A stretch of DNA of 64,000 bases from JACPRL01 sp035573715 (GTDB taxonomy: Bacteria; Acidobacteriota; Terriglobia; Acidiferrales; 2-02-FULL-67-57). The position numbers were made by a program, and so were the translations under genes. This document shows positions 1 to 8,656 of this stretch, one piece after another. How positions within the stretch are numbered: position 1 is the first letter of the stretch; each line of letters starts with the position of its first letter. The stretch spans positions 186,001 to 250,000 of the forward strand of contig DATLZZ010000007.1 in the NCBI GenBank assembly GCA_035573715.1. Reading direction: 5' to 3'. The notes under the pieces are model-generated. The model did not search any database. It had not been told where the DNA came from and was given only the letters and a program-made list of their open reading frames with translations.

Positions 1-2
1 GT

Positions 3-3000
3 TACCTCAATCTGGCGCAGGCTTACCAAGATCGAAGCGGTGTTTTCGCGGGTGGGCTCGCGGCTGCGAACAACTTCAGGCTATACCGGGGGAGCACACA
101 AGGAAACACTGGCAAGGCAACCGTGGTTTGGAACTACCATCCGGACCTTGGGCACCTAGTGAACCTTGATCTACTGGCCTACGACGAGAGCGACGACCAA
201 CTTCTGAATCACCAGGACTGTTTCGACACTACAGAAATGTCAAACTCGTGCTCAAACCGGAATAACGTCGAGCAAATAGTTCAGCCCGAGATTCAAAGTG
301 TTGTGGTGAAGGTCAAGGCGCACCCCGAAACGTTCGGGAACCTGCCGGAAGAAAGGTATGCGCTGGCGGCCCCGGCAGGCTTCCAGGAAGCTATACCGCC
401 CAACTTCGAGCTGTTCTTCAGTCACTCGCCGGTCCTAAGTGGTCGCGACTTCGACTTTACAGTTACAGTCCAGAACTTCGGCACGGTTACAAGTCGAGAC
501 AACAAGGTCCAACTCGTGCTACCCGCAGGCTTTTCGCTGGTAAGCCCTGCGAGTTTGGTGCAAACGATCCCCGCGATTGGGCCGAATACTCAAGCGAGTG
601 TGACCTGGAGGCTCAAGGCGCCCACAATCAATGCGACCACGAGTTACATGTTGTCCGCGCGCAATGTGGCCTTTTCTTACGGCGAAGTCTTCCAGAGTGG
701 CACGCTGTCCACGAGCGTCACTGTTTCGACTGATACAGTGCCGCCCAGCGTAGCAATCAGTTCACCGAGCCCCGGTTCGACCGTCTCAGGCACCATCACG
801 GTTTCGGCAACCGCGAGCGACAACGTGGGCGTGGTTGGCGTGCAATTCAAGTTGGATGGAGCAAACTTGGGTGGCGAGGATAGCTCTGCACCTTACTCCA
901 TCTCTTGGAACACCACGCTATCGAGCAATGGCTCACACACACTGACAGCAGTAGCCCGCGACGGGGCTGGAAGCACATCAACGGCCGGCGGCGTAAGCGT
1001 GACTGTGTCCAATGGGTCGACGGGATCGCCCCCACCAAACGACGACTTCGTGAATGCACTCTTAATTCCTGCCCCGGAAGTGTCCGATTTCCAGATAACA
1101 ACTGGGGCCACAAGGGAGGCATCGGACCCTCAACCGCAGGGGTCAGGGTGCCCTGTGCTTTCGAACCTCCTGCAAAGAACAGTTTGGTATAGGTACACAG
1201 CGCCGGCGGGCGGGATCGTGGTCGCGGATACCTTTGGGAGCAATTACGACACTGTCCTCTCTGCATGGACTGGGAGTCCGGGATCGTTTCAATTGATAAA
1301 GTGCAACGATGACGATTCGGGAGGACTCCAGTCGCGTATTTCGTTCGGTGTTCAGGAGGGCGCTACTTACTCCCTGATGATTGGAGCGCTAGATCCCCCG
1401 GGCACTGGCGGCGCATTGGTTCTCAGCTTCCAGGGCACATATCCTGACCCCATCCTGAGTTCTATTTCACCAACGACAAAGATGGCGGGCGAGCCCGGTT
1501 TTGTCTTGCACGTGTTCGGCAGTAACTTCTTCCCCCAGTCGAAGGTTGTCTGGAATGGAATCGAGGAAAAGCCCACGGCGTTTCGCAGCGCGACCGAGTT
1601 GGAAGCCCTGATTTCCAGTGAGGATTTGACTGCGCCGGGTTCTGCATCCATAAGGGTTTTGAATCCACCTGACAAGTTGTCGGGCAATCGTGACTTGGCA
1701 ATCGTTGCGCCGCCGGACGCGACTCCGCCCAACATATTTGCCGTCACGACATCGGGGATCAGCTCCACTACGGCACTGGTCACCTGGCAGACCGACGAAC
1801 CAAGCACCACACAGGTGGAGTATGGGACTACGACGGCCTATGGAAGCTCGTCACCGCTCGACAGCTCTTTGACAACAAGCCATGCTGTTATGCTGTCTAA
1901 CCTGTTGGCCCATACGTTGTACCACTATCGCGTAGGCTCCCGAGATGCAACAGGTAACCAAACCACTTCCGATGATTTTGTATTGGAAACGACCAACGAC
2001 CCGCCTGTTGCCACTAACAACTCCTATGGCCCGGTCCCAGAAGACTCGGGCATCAGCGCGGGAGTGCTGGGGAATGACTCAGACCCGAATGGTGACCAGC
2101 TAGTTGCCGTCCTAGTCGAAGGGCCGAGCCACGGCACCCTGACACTGAACGCCAACGGCTCGTTTCAATATGTGCCAACCACAAATTTCAACGGCACGGA
2201 CATCTTTACTTACCGTGTCCATGACGGTCTCGCATTTAGCAATGTAGCGACTGTTTCCCTTATTTTTGAACCTGTCAATGACGCACCCTGGGTGTCGGGG
2301 CCAGGTGCGCAGTTTGTGAATGAGGGGGAGCTCCTAACCTTCTTGGTGTTTGCCACAGATGACGACGGCGACACGTTGATGGTCCTTGTCGAGGGAGTCC
2401 CCAGCGGCGCCAGCTTCGTTCCTGAACCAATGCCTCCTGTTTCCTGCCCTACCGCGTCGCCGTGCATTACCTACAGATTCTCGTGGACTCCAGGTTTTGA
2501 TCAAGCTGGCGACTATGCAGTTGTGTTCACCGCAAGCGACGGTGTGCTTTCTGGCAGTCAGCCGTTTTATATTAGTGTGGCTGATGTAAACACGGTCCCC
2601 GGCGCCAATGTCGTTGTGACCCCTGTTGACACGACGACCGGCAGTACTCCGGTCTCAGTTACTTTCTCCAACGTTACCCAGGCTGGCATCACAAGCTTGA
2701 CGACGGGAGGCTTCGGCGCCGCACCACCTCCGAACTTCGTGGTTGGTAATCCACCGGTCTATTACGACCTAAGCACAACGGCGATGTTCACGCCTCCAAT
2801 CACGGTTTGCATCAACTACGCTGGCACGAGCTTCCTCAACGAATCGCTGATCCGCCTGTTCCACTTCGAAGGAGGTAATTGGGTGGACGGCACCACATCG
2901 CTCGATACCAACGCCAATGTAGTCTGCGGTGTCTTCAATTCGCTGTCGCCCTTTGGTCTCTTTGAGCCGATCGCACCGTTAATCAACGCCAATGGCGCGG

Positions 3001-3707
3001 TCAACGCGGCCAGCTTCGCGCCCGGGGGCGCAGTGGTGCCGGGCAGCATTGCCGCCGTCTTCGGCTCCAACCTCGCCACAGACATCGCCTTCGGCGGGGC
3101 GCTACCTTTGCCGACGACGCTCGCCGGCGCCACGCTGCTCTTCAACGGCTCCCAGGCTGTGCCCAAGTTCTTCGCCTCTCCCTTCCAGATCAACGCCCAG
3201 ATCCCGTGGGAGCTGGCCGGCCAGATGCAGGCTACACTAACCGATACCGTCGGGCCGATAACCAGTCCCGGCGAGGTTGTCCTACTCGCTCCGTTCTCCC
3301 CCGGACTCTTTGCTACCAACTCCCAGGGCACCGGACAGGGCGCCATCTTGATTGCCAACACGCCCAACCTGGCCGCGCCCGCGGGGATGTTCCCCGGCTC
3401 TCGGCCGGCGGTGCGCGGCGTCGACTTTCTGGAGATCTACTGGACAGGCGGCGGGGCCGTGACCAACCAGCCCTCAACCGGCGCTGCGGCTTCCGCCAAC
3501 CCACTCTCTCAGACGACCGCCACGCCCACCGTCACCATCGGCGGCGTTCCGGCCACCGTTCTCTTCTCCGGCCTCGCCCCCGGCTTCGTCGGCCTTTACG
3601 TAGTTACTCTGCAAGTTCCGGCTGGCGCCCCCACCGGCGCCGCCGTGCCGGTCGTGCTGACCATCGGCGGCATCCAGTCCAACACCGTCACCATTGCCGT
3701 CGAATAA
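3..3707 (+). CDS. Multidomain secreted/surface protein with C-terminal TIGR03437-type domain (5' partial)
   Basis: The reading frame is open from base 3, before the first ATG at 123, so the protein starts outside the window. Reading from the ATG at 123, the order is: a short N-terminal stretch that may end a larger enzyme domain; a DUF11-like beta domain (about 95-205); a bacterial Ig-like repeat (about 208-300, SPSPGSTVSG..GVQFKLDG); a pre-peptidase C-terminal (PPC)-like domain (about 308-440); an IPT/TIG domain (about 445-530); a fibronectin type III domain (about 545-630); cadherin-like tandem repeats (about 635-830); and from about 960 the VNAASFAPGG..PGSIAAVFGSNLA domain typical of Solibacter-type Acidobacteriota (TIGR03437). 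No catalytic site is visible in the part seen. It is probably an exported adhesion or polymer-degradation protein. Base composition changes at about 2,980: the C-terminal domain is much more GC-rich than the rest. Confidence 0.85.
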   Translation, partial: YLNLAQAYQDRSGVFAGGLAAANNFRLYRGSTQGNTGKATVVWNYHPDLGHLVNLDLLAYDESDDQLLNHQDCFDTTEMSNSCSNRNNVEQIVQPEIQSVVVKVKAHPETFGNLPEERYALAAPAGFQEAIPPNFELFFSHSPVLSGRDFDFTVTVQNFGTVTSRDNKVQLVLPAGFSLVSPASLVQTIPAIGPNTQASVTWRLKAPTINATTSYMLSARNVAFSYGEVFQSGTLSTSVTVSTDTVPPSVAISSPSPGSTVSGTITVSATASDNVGVVGVQFKLDGANLGGEDSSAPYSISWNTTLSSNGSHTLTAVARDGAGSTSTAGGVSVTVSNGSTGSPPPNDDFVNALLIPAPEVSDFQITTGATREASDPQPQGSGCPVLSNLLQRTVWYRYTAPAGGIVVADTFGSNYDTVLSAWTGSPGSFQLIKCNDDDSGGLQSRISFGVQEGATYSLMIGALDPPGTGGALVLSFQGTYPDPILSSISPTTKMAGEPGFVLHVFGSNFFPQSKVVWNGIEEKPTAFRSATELEALISSEDLTAPGSASIRVLNPPDKLSGNRDLAIVAPPDATPPNIFAVTTSGISSTTALVTWQTDEPSTTQVEYGTTTAYGSSSPLDSSLTTSHAVMLSNLLAHTLYHYRVGSRDATGNQTTSDDFVLETTNDPPVATNNSYGPVPEDSGISAGVLGNDSDPNGDQLVAVLVEGPSHGTLTLNANGSFQYVPTTNFNGTDIFTYRVHDGLAFSNVATVSLIFEPVNDAPWVSGPGAQFVNEGELLTFLVFATDDDGDTLMVLVEGVPSGASFVPEPMPPVSCPTASPCITYRFSWTPGFDQAGDYAVVFTASDGVLSGSQPFYISVADVNTVPGANVVVTPVDTTTGSTPVSVTFSNVTQAGITSLTTGGFGAAPPPNFVVGNPPVYYDLSTTAMFTPPITVCINYAGTSFLNESLIRLFHFEGGNWVDGTTSLDTNANVVCGVFNSLSPFGLFEPIAPLINANGAVNAASFAPGGAVVPGSIAAVFGSNLATDIAFGGALPLPTTLAGATLLFNGSQAVPKFFASPFQINAQIPWELAGQMQATLTDTVGPITSPGEVVLLAPFSPGLFATNSQGTGQGAILIANTPNLAAPAGMFPGSRPAVRGVDFLEIYWTGGGAVTNQPSTGAAASANPLSQTTATPTVTIGGVPATVLFSGLAPGFVGLYVVTLQVPAGAPTGAAVPVVLTIGGIQSNTVTIAVE

Positions 3708-3711
3708 TCGA

Positions 3712-5061
3712 CTAGCTCGAGCCCTTCTTCACCGCGAGCCGGTAGGCGGGCAGGCCTGCGAGGACGGTGGCGATAGCTACCAGCGAGGGCTTGGGGTTGT
3801 TGACGAAGGCGACCACCAGAATCGCCGTCATCATCACCAGAAAAAATAGCGGCACCAGCGGGTAACCCCAGACACGATAGGGCCGCTCGCGCTGCGGCTC
3901 GCGGCGTCGCAGGACGAACACGCCCGCCACCGCCAGCAAGGGAAAAATCCCCAGCGCGAAGCTGATGTAGGTCAGCAGTTGCTCGAAGGTGCCCGTCACC
4001 ACCATCCCTGCCGCGCACAGGCTCTGCGCCACGATGGACACCGCTGGCGTCTCCCAGCGCGGATGCAGGCGCGCCGCGAAGCGGAAGAACAAGCCGTCGC
4101 GCGCCATCGCGTAGTAAACGCGCGGGCCGATGAGCACGTAGGCGCTCAGCGACGACAGCAGCGCCAGCGCAATCAGCCCCGAAAGCCACACGGCGGCTCC
4201 GGCGCCGAAAAGTTTTTCCGCCGCCACCGCCGCCACCGGCACCACCCCGCGCAGCGAGCTCATGGGCGCGGCGTAGAAGAACAGCAGGTTCAAAGCGACG
4301 TAGAGCACGGTCACGATGAGCGTGCCCGCCAGCAGCGCCCGCGGCAGCGTGCGGCCGGGCTTGGCCACTTCTTCGGCGATGTAGGTCGCCCCGTTCCAGC
4401 CGCTGTAGGCGAACATCGCCAGCAGCAGCGCGATCCCCAGCTCGCCCGGGCGGCCACGCGCCCAGAATTCGCTCGCGCCCGCAAGAAACTCGCGATTGCC
4501 CGCGCCCAGCGCGAAGCCGGCGACGATGAGCCCCACCAGCAGAACCAGCTTCAAGCCCGTCAGCAGGTTCTGCACCCGCGCCCCCAGCCCGACGCCGAGG
4601 TAGTGCACGCCGGTGAACAGCGCCACGAGGACCAGCGCCGCGCCTTTCTCGGCCAGCCACCCCGGCGGCAGCATCCCGGCCGCAATGAGATAGGTAGCGC
4701 AAGCCACCGCGCCGGCGGCAATCGGCGCCGAGAAGCCGACGAAGAAGCTCGTCCAGCCGGTGAGAAAGGCGGCGCGGGGACCGTAGATTGCGCGCAGGTA
4801 GACGTACTCGCCGCCCGCCTGCGGCATCATCGTCGCCAGCTCGGCGTAGCAGAGCGCCCCCGCCAGCGCCACCAAGCCGCCGGCGAGCCAGCAGGCCAGC
4901 ACCAGCGCGCCACTTTCGACGCGCGCCAGCATCAGCCCGGTGGTGGTGAAGATGCCGGTGCCGATCATGTTGGCCACCACGACGCTGGTGGCCGTCCCCA
5001 CCCCCAACCGCCTCTTCAGCGCCGTCGACTCTTCGAGTCTTTGATTCTGTGACTCTTTCAC
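3712..5061 (-). CDS. APC-superfamily amino acid permease
   Basis: A 449-residue polytopic membrane protein. The N-terminal VVANMIGTGIFTTTG segment is the unwound TM1 signature of the amino acid-polyamine-organocation superfamily, and ELATMMPQAGGEYVYLR follows as the TM3 motif. About twelve hydrophobic segments are present, the usual number and length for the family. It probably imports or exchanges an amino acid at the inner membrane; the substrate cannot be read from the sequence. The start is GTG at 5061-5059. It overlaps the TGA of the upstream regulator by 4 bases (GTGA), so the two genes are almost certainly translationally coupled in one operon. The stop lies 4 bases from the stop of the convergent surface-protein gene. 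Confidence 0.9.
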   Translation of the reverse strand: MKESQNQRLEESTALKRRLGVGTATSVVVANMIGTGIFTTTGLMLARVESGALVLACWLAGGLVALAGALCYAELATMMPQAGGEYVYLRAIYGPRAAFLTGWTSFFVGFSAPIAAGAVACATYLIAAGMLPPGWLAEKGAALVLVALFTGVHYLGVGLGARVQNLLTGLKLVLLVGLIVAGFALGAGNREFLAGASEFWARGRPGELGIALLLAMFAYSGWNGATYIAEEVAKPGRTLPRALLAGTLIVTVLYVALNLLFFYAAPMSSLRGVVPVAAVAAEKLFGAGAAVWLSGLIALALLSSLSAYVLIGPRVYYAMARDGLFFRFAARLHPRWETPAVSIVAQSLCAAGMVVTGTFEQLLTYISFALGIFPLLAVAGVFVLRRREPQRERPYRVWGYPLVPLFFLVMMTAILVVAFVNNPKPSLVAIATVLAGLPAYRLAVKKGSS

Positions 5062-5843
5062 TCTTTCACTCGGTAGGCGGTGCGCATCAGGGTGGTCTGC
5101 GCGAAGGGGCTATAGGCCAGCACGGGGATCAGGATAAGCGCGATGGCCAGCCCGGTGGCCTGCACCAGCAGCAGCGGGGTGAGGGCGGTGAAGAGGTCGA
5201 GCGCGAACAGCGCCGGCGCCAGTCGGCGGTACTGACGGCCGGTTTGCGGATGGTCGAGCGCCACGGTAGTAATCAGGTAGAGCCGCACCGCCGCGCCCAC
5301 CAGCGCCAGCAGAGTCAGCAGCAGAAACGCCCAACTGCCTAGACCCAAGCGCTCCAGCACCGCCGAGGAAAAGACGTCGGCGGCGATGCTCAAATTCAGC
5401 AGCAGCGCGGCGTAGATGCCGAAGTAGCCGACTTGAATAAGAATCATCAGCGTCCGGGCGCGTCGGCGCGCCAGCGGTGCTTCCCACACCGACACCGGCG
5501 CCGATTGCGGCGCGGCGGCGTCGCCTTGGAGCGGGGCGATGAACTGGTAGCCGACGCGCGGCTTGGTGCGGATGAAGCGCGGGCTCTCGGCGTCGTCGCC
5601 CAGCGCCTTGCGCACGGCGGTGATGGCCTGCACCAGGGCGTCGTCGGTGACGAAGGTGTCTTTCCACAGCGCCTCGACCAATTCCTGTTTGGAGACCACC
5701 TGCGTGCGGTGCTCAATCAGGTAGGCCAGCACCTGGAAGGCCTTGGGCGGCAGGGCGATTTCCTGGCCGCCGCGGCGGAGGCTGGCCGTCGCGGTGTCCA
5801 GCTCGAATTCGCCAAACTGATAACGGGGATGTTCCTGCGCCAC
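5058..5843 (-). CDS. Winged-helix (OmpR/CadC-type) transcriptional regulator with membrane domain
   Basis: A 261-residue protein. Residues 8-105 form an OmpR/PhoB-type winged helix (YQFGEFELD at the start; the recognition region VTDDALVQAITAVRKALGD; the wing IRTKPRVGYQF). There is no receiver domain. After a linker come about four hydrophobic segments (about 135-250). This layout resembles CadC/ToxR-like one-component regulators that sense at the membrane, although the C-terminus here is all membrane rather than periplasmic. It starts at GTG 5843 and is coupled by a 4-base overlap to the permease, which suggests that it controls amino acid uptake or is gated by the permease. Winged-helix regulators of this design are common in Acidobacteriota. 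The signal sensed is unknown. Confidence 0.85.
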   Translation of the reverse strand: MAQEHPRYQFGEFELDTATASLRRGGQEIALPPKAFQVLAYLIEHRTQVVSKQELVEALWKDTFVTDDALVQAITAVRKALGDDAESPRFIRTKPRVGYQFIAPLQGDAAAPQSAPVSVWEAPLARRRARTLMILIQVGYFGIYAALLLNLSIAADVFSSAVLERLGLGSWAFLLLTLLALVGAAVRLYLITTVALDHPQTGRQYRRLAPALFALDLFTALTPLLLVQATGLAIALILIPVLAYSPFAQTTLMRTAYRVKE

Positions 5844-5985
5844 CGGTTGCGTGTCCTGGCCCCGTCGGGGCGTTTCTCTCCGAGAATTCGGCGTTTCTTC
5901 GGCGCTTGCTCGTTACCGGGCCGCCGCTGCGCCCTACGCTGGCGGCGACTATAGCACAGCTCTCGAACTCCGCCGGAGGTGCCCG

Positions 5986-7407
5986 ATGACAATCGAAATG
6001 AAGCGCGCGCTCTACCTGCTACTGCTGGTTTGTTTCTGCACGGTGGCGGCCGAGGCCGAGCCGCCCACGCGCTACCTCCTGATTTGCATGGACGGGGTGG
6101 GCTACGGCCTGGCGGCGGAGATGCACCGGAAAGGCGAGCTCAAGAATTTTCAGCCGCCGGCGCCGCTCATCGTCGCGTTTCCCTCCGACACCAACCCGGC
6201 GCTGGTCGAAATCCTCGCGCCGCTGGGCGCGCCGCCGGCGCGCGGCTACGAGGACTACTACTTCGACCCGGCGGCGAACCGGATGCGCGGCGGCGTGTTG
6301 CATCGCTTCACCCGCAAGGACTTCGTCGCCCGCACCTACCGCGACCTGTTCGACTACCACCCGCATCCGGTGCGGATGACGGTCGAGTACGCCGCGCCGG
6401 TCGTCGGACCCTGGCTCAACGGCGCGGTCAACCTGGAGCGGATGAAGGCGGAGTTCCGGAAGTCCACCGAGCCGGTCTTTCTTGCCTACTTCGACGCCAC
6501 CGACACCGCCATGCACCTAAGCGGGCGCTGGCTGGTGCGCCAGCAGTTGCGGGCGGTGGACAACTGGGTGGGCGAGCTGCGCGCCGAGAGCAAGCTGCCG
6601 GTTGAGGTCATTATCTTTTCCGACCACGGCAACGACTTGGGGCGCCTGCGGCGGGTAAATCTCGCGCCGGCGCTGGAGCGCGCCGGCTTTCGCGTGGAAG
6701 GAAAAATCCGCGACGCGCGCAGCGTGGTGGCGCCCGAGTTCGGGCTGATTTCGAACGCTGCGCTCTACACCGCGCCCGGACGCGAAGCCGCGGCCGCCGA
6801 AGCGGTGCGGCGCGTGCGGGGCGTCGACTTCGCCGTCTACCGCGAGGGCGATTCCGTGGTCGTGGTCAGCCGACGGGGGCGCGCGCGGATTGATCGGCGC
6901 GAGACGCCCGAGGGCGTGCGCTTTCGGTACTGGCAGCAGCTCGGCGACCCGCTGGAGCTGGAGTCCATCGTCCGCGAGCTCGACGCCCGCGGGCGCCGCG
7001 ACCTCGACGGCTTCATCGCTGAAGACGACTGGTTGCGCGCCACCGCCGCGCACGTCTATCCCGACCCGCTGCGCCGGCTGTGGAACGCCTTCCACAGCCT
7101 GGTGGCGCAGCCGGCCAGCGTGCTGGTGAGTTTCGACGACGGCTACTACACCGGCAGCCTCTGGCTCAACCTCTTTGCCTGGATGCAGGCTACCCACGGC
7201 AGCCTGCGCCGCGGCCAGAGCCTCGGCGTGGTGCTGTCAACGACCCCGGCGCTCTTCCCGCCCGGCGCCCCGCCCTTCACCGGCGAGAATTTTCTCCCGC
7301 GGGTTCTCTCCTTGATCGCTGCCGAGCGCGCAGGTGCGGAAGCCGCCGAAGACGTCGCGGCGGTCGCGGGTGTAGAAGTTCCGCCAGGTGTTGCGAATCA
7401 ACCGTGA
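5986..7407 (+). CDS. Secreted alkaline-phosphatase-superfamily hydrolase
   Basis: The start chosen is ATG 5986 because GGAGGTG lies just upstream and a signal peptide follows (ALYLLLLVCFCTVAAEAE); the frame is open further upstream but without these features. The protein has 473 residues. Motifs fit the alkaline phosphatase/phosphodiesterase superfamily: CMDGVGYG (first metal Asp), a conserved Ser/Thr region (FPSDTNPA), FDATDTAMH (Asp and His ligands), FSDHGND (Asp-His pair) and a late His in QATHGS. It should hydrolyse a phosphate or sulfate ester outside the cytoplasm; the substrate is unknown. The 3' end overlaps the convergent senA-like gene by 171 bp, so the last 40 or so residues, which look low-complexity, may not be conserved. 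Confidence 0.75.
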   Translation: MTIEMKRALYLLLLVCFCTVAAEAEPPTRYLLICMDGVGYGLAAEMHRKGELKNFQPPAPLIVAFPSDTNPALVEILAPLGAPPARGYEDYYFDPAANRMRGGVLHRFTRKDFVARTYRDLFDYHPHPVRMTVEYAAPVVGPWLNGAVNLERMKAEFRKSTEPVFLAYFDATDTAMHLSGRWLVRQQLRAVDNWVGELRAESKLPVEVIIFSDHGNDLGRLRRVNLAPALERAGFRVEGKIRDARSVVAPEFGLISNAALYTAPGREAAAAEAVRRVRGVDFAVYREGDSVVVVSRRGRARIDRRETPEGVRFRYWQQLGDPLELESIVRELDARGRRDLDGFIAEDDWLRATAAHVYPDPLRRLWNAFHSLVAQPASVLVSFDDGYYTGSLWLNLFAWMQATHGSLRRGQSLGVVLSTTPALFPPGAPPFTGENFLPRVLSLIAAERAGAEAAEDVAAVAGVEVPPGVANQP

Positions 7408-8631
7408 GCGGGTCGCCCAGCAGCCGCCGCGCAGCACTCGATAGTCGGGCGTGAACCACGGCTGGGAGTATTCCTTGTAGGGGTCAACGACGAAGCCGGG
7501 ATAGGGGGCAAACAGAGACGAAGTCCACTCCCACACGTTGCCGAGCATCTGGCGGCAGCCGTTCGCACTGTCGCCCGCCGCGTGCGCGCCCACCGGCACG
7601 CAATCGCGCGCGCGGCCGTCGAGGTTGGCGCGCTCGGACGTCGGCAGCTCGTCGCCCCACGGGTAGCGGCGCTTGTCGAAGGTGGCCGCGGCCAACTCCC
7701 ACTCGGCTTCGCTCGGCAGGCGTCGCTTCGCCCAGCGGCAGTAGGCCTCGGCTTCGAACCAGTTGACGTGAATGATGGGAAGCGTCTTCGGCAGAGGGCG
7801 CACTTGATTGAAGTGGCGCTGGAGCCAGTTGTTCCCGTCCCGGCTCCAGTAGACGGGATGCTCGGCGTTGGTTCTTTCCCGCCAGGCCCAGCCGTCGTCG
7901 CTCCAAAATTCGCGCCGCTGGTAGCCGCCGTCCTCCACGAACTCGGCAAACTGGCCGTTGGTCACCGGCGTCCGCGCGATGCGGAAAGGCTCGACGCGCA
8001 CCGGATGCGCCCACTTCTCGTTGTCGAAGACAAAGACCTCGCCCGGCGTCGCGCCCAATAGAAACTCGCCCCCGGGACTCTCGACATCGCCGCCGACTTC
8101 TTCGCCGGAGCTCGGCGCGGCTTGCGCGCTGGAGAACTTGGGCGCGGCATAACCCAGCGTCTGGCGGGTGTAGGTGAAGGCTTCGTCGTGCATGTCTTCG
8201 TGCATACACGGCAGCCAGTGGAAGTAGGCCTCGCGCTCGGTCAGCTCGTCGGGCAGGCGCGCCAGCACGCGGTCGAGCACTTCCTGCATGTAGGCCAGCG
8301 TTTCGGCGCGCGAGGGCAGCTGCAATTCCCAGCGGGTGTCATGGGCGACGGCGGCCGAGTCATAGCGCGAGTCGCCGTGGGCCAGCACCGGCGCTTCCCC
8401 GCGCAGGTGGCGCAAGGCCCACTTTTCCTGGAACCAGGCCACGTGCCCGATCTCCCACAGGATCGGGTTGATGATGGGCAGCAGCGGGACGCGCAACTGC
8501 TCGTCGCTCAGGTCTTCGACCAGCTCCAGCGTCCGCCGCCGCGCGTCTTGGAGCGCCGCGGCCACCTCCGCGCCCCGCAGCCAGATTTCGTCCGCCGCCA
8601 GCCGCGGCACCGAAGGGCGTGAGGAATGCAT
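7237..8631 (-). CDS. senA: EgtB/SenA-type sulfoxide- or selenium-transferring synthase (probable selenoneine synthase)
   Basis: A 464-residue protein with an N-terminal DinB-like four-helix domain and a C-terminal formylglycine-generating-enzyme (FGE-sulfatase) domain, as in EgtB-family non-haem iron enzymes. The probable iron ligands are H63 (EIGHVAWF) and H144/H148 (MHEDMH). The FGE part ends with WTSSLF..RGGCWATR..RNFYTRDRRDVFGGFRTCA. EgtB joins hergercysteine precursors to hercynine; SenA uses a selenosugar to make selenoneine. I favour SenA because the divergent neighbour 25 bp away is a SenB-type glycosyltransferase, which is the known senA-senB partnership. The third gene of that pathway (a SelD/SenC selenophosphate synthase) is not in the window. 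The last 25 or so residues are charged and overlap the convergent phosphatase gene. Confidence 0.75.
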   Translation of the reverse strand: MHSSRPSVPRLAADEIWLRGAEVAAALQDARRRTLELVEDLSDEQLRVPLLPIINPILWEIGHVAWFQEKWALRHLRGEAPVLAHGDSRYDSAAVAHDTRWELQLPSRAETLAYMQEVLDRVLARLPDELTEREAYFHWLPCMHEDMHDEAFTYTRQTLGYAAPKFSSAQAAPSSGEEVGGDVESPGGEFLLGATPGEVFVFDNEKWAHPVRVEPFRIARTPVTNGQFAEFVEDGGYQRREFWSDDGWAWRERTNAEHPVYWSRDGNNWLQRHFNQVRPLPKTLPIIHVNWFEAEAYCRWAKRRLPSEAEWELAAATFDKRRYPWGDELPTSERANLDGRARDCVPVGAHAAGDSANGCRQMLGNVWEWTSSLFAPYPGFVVDPYKEYSQPWFTPDYRVLRGGCWATRSRLIRNTWRNFYTRDRRDVFGGFRTCALGSDQGENPREKILAGEGRGAGREERRGR

Positions 8632-8656
8632 GGCTGTTGTATTATGCGGGATTCCG

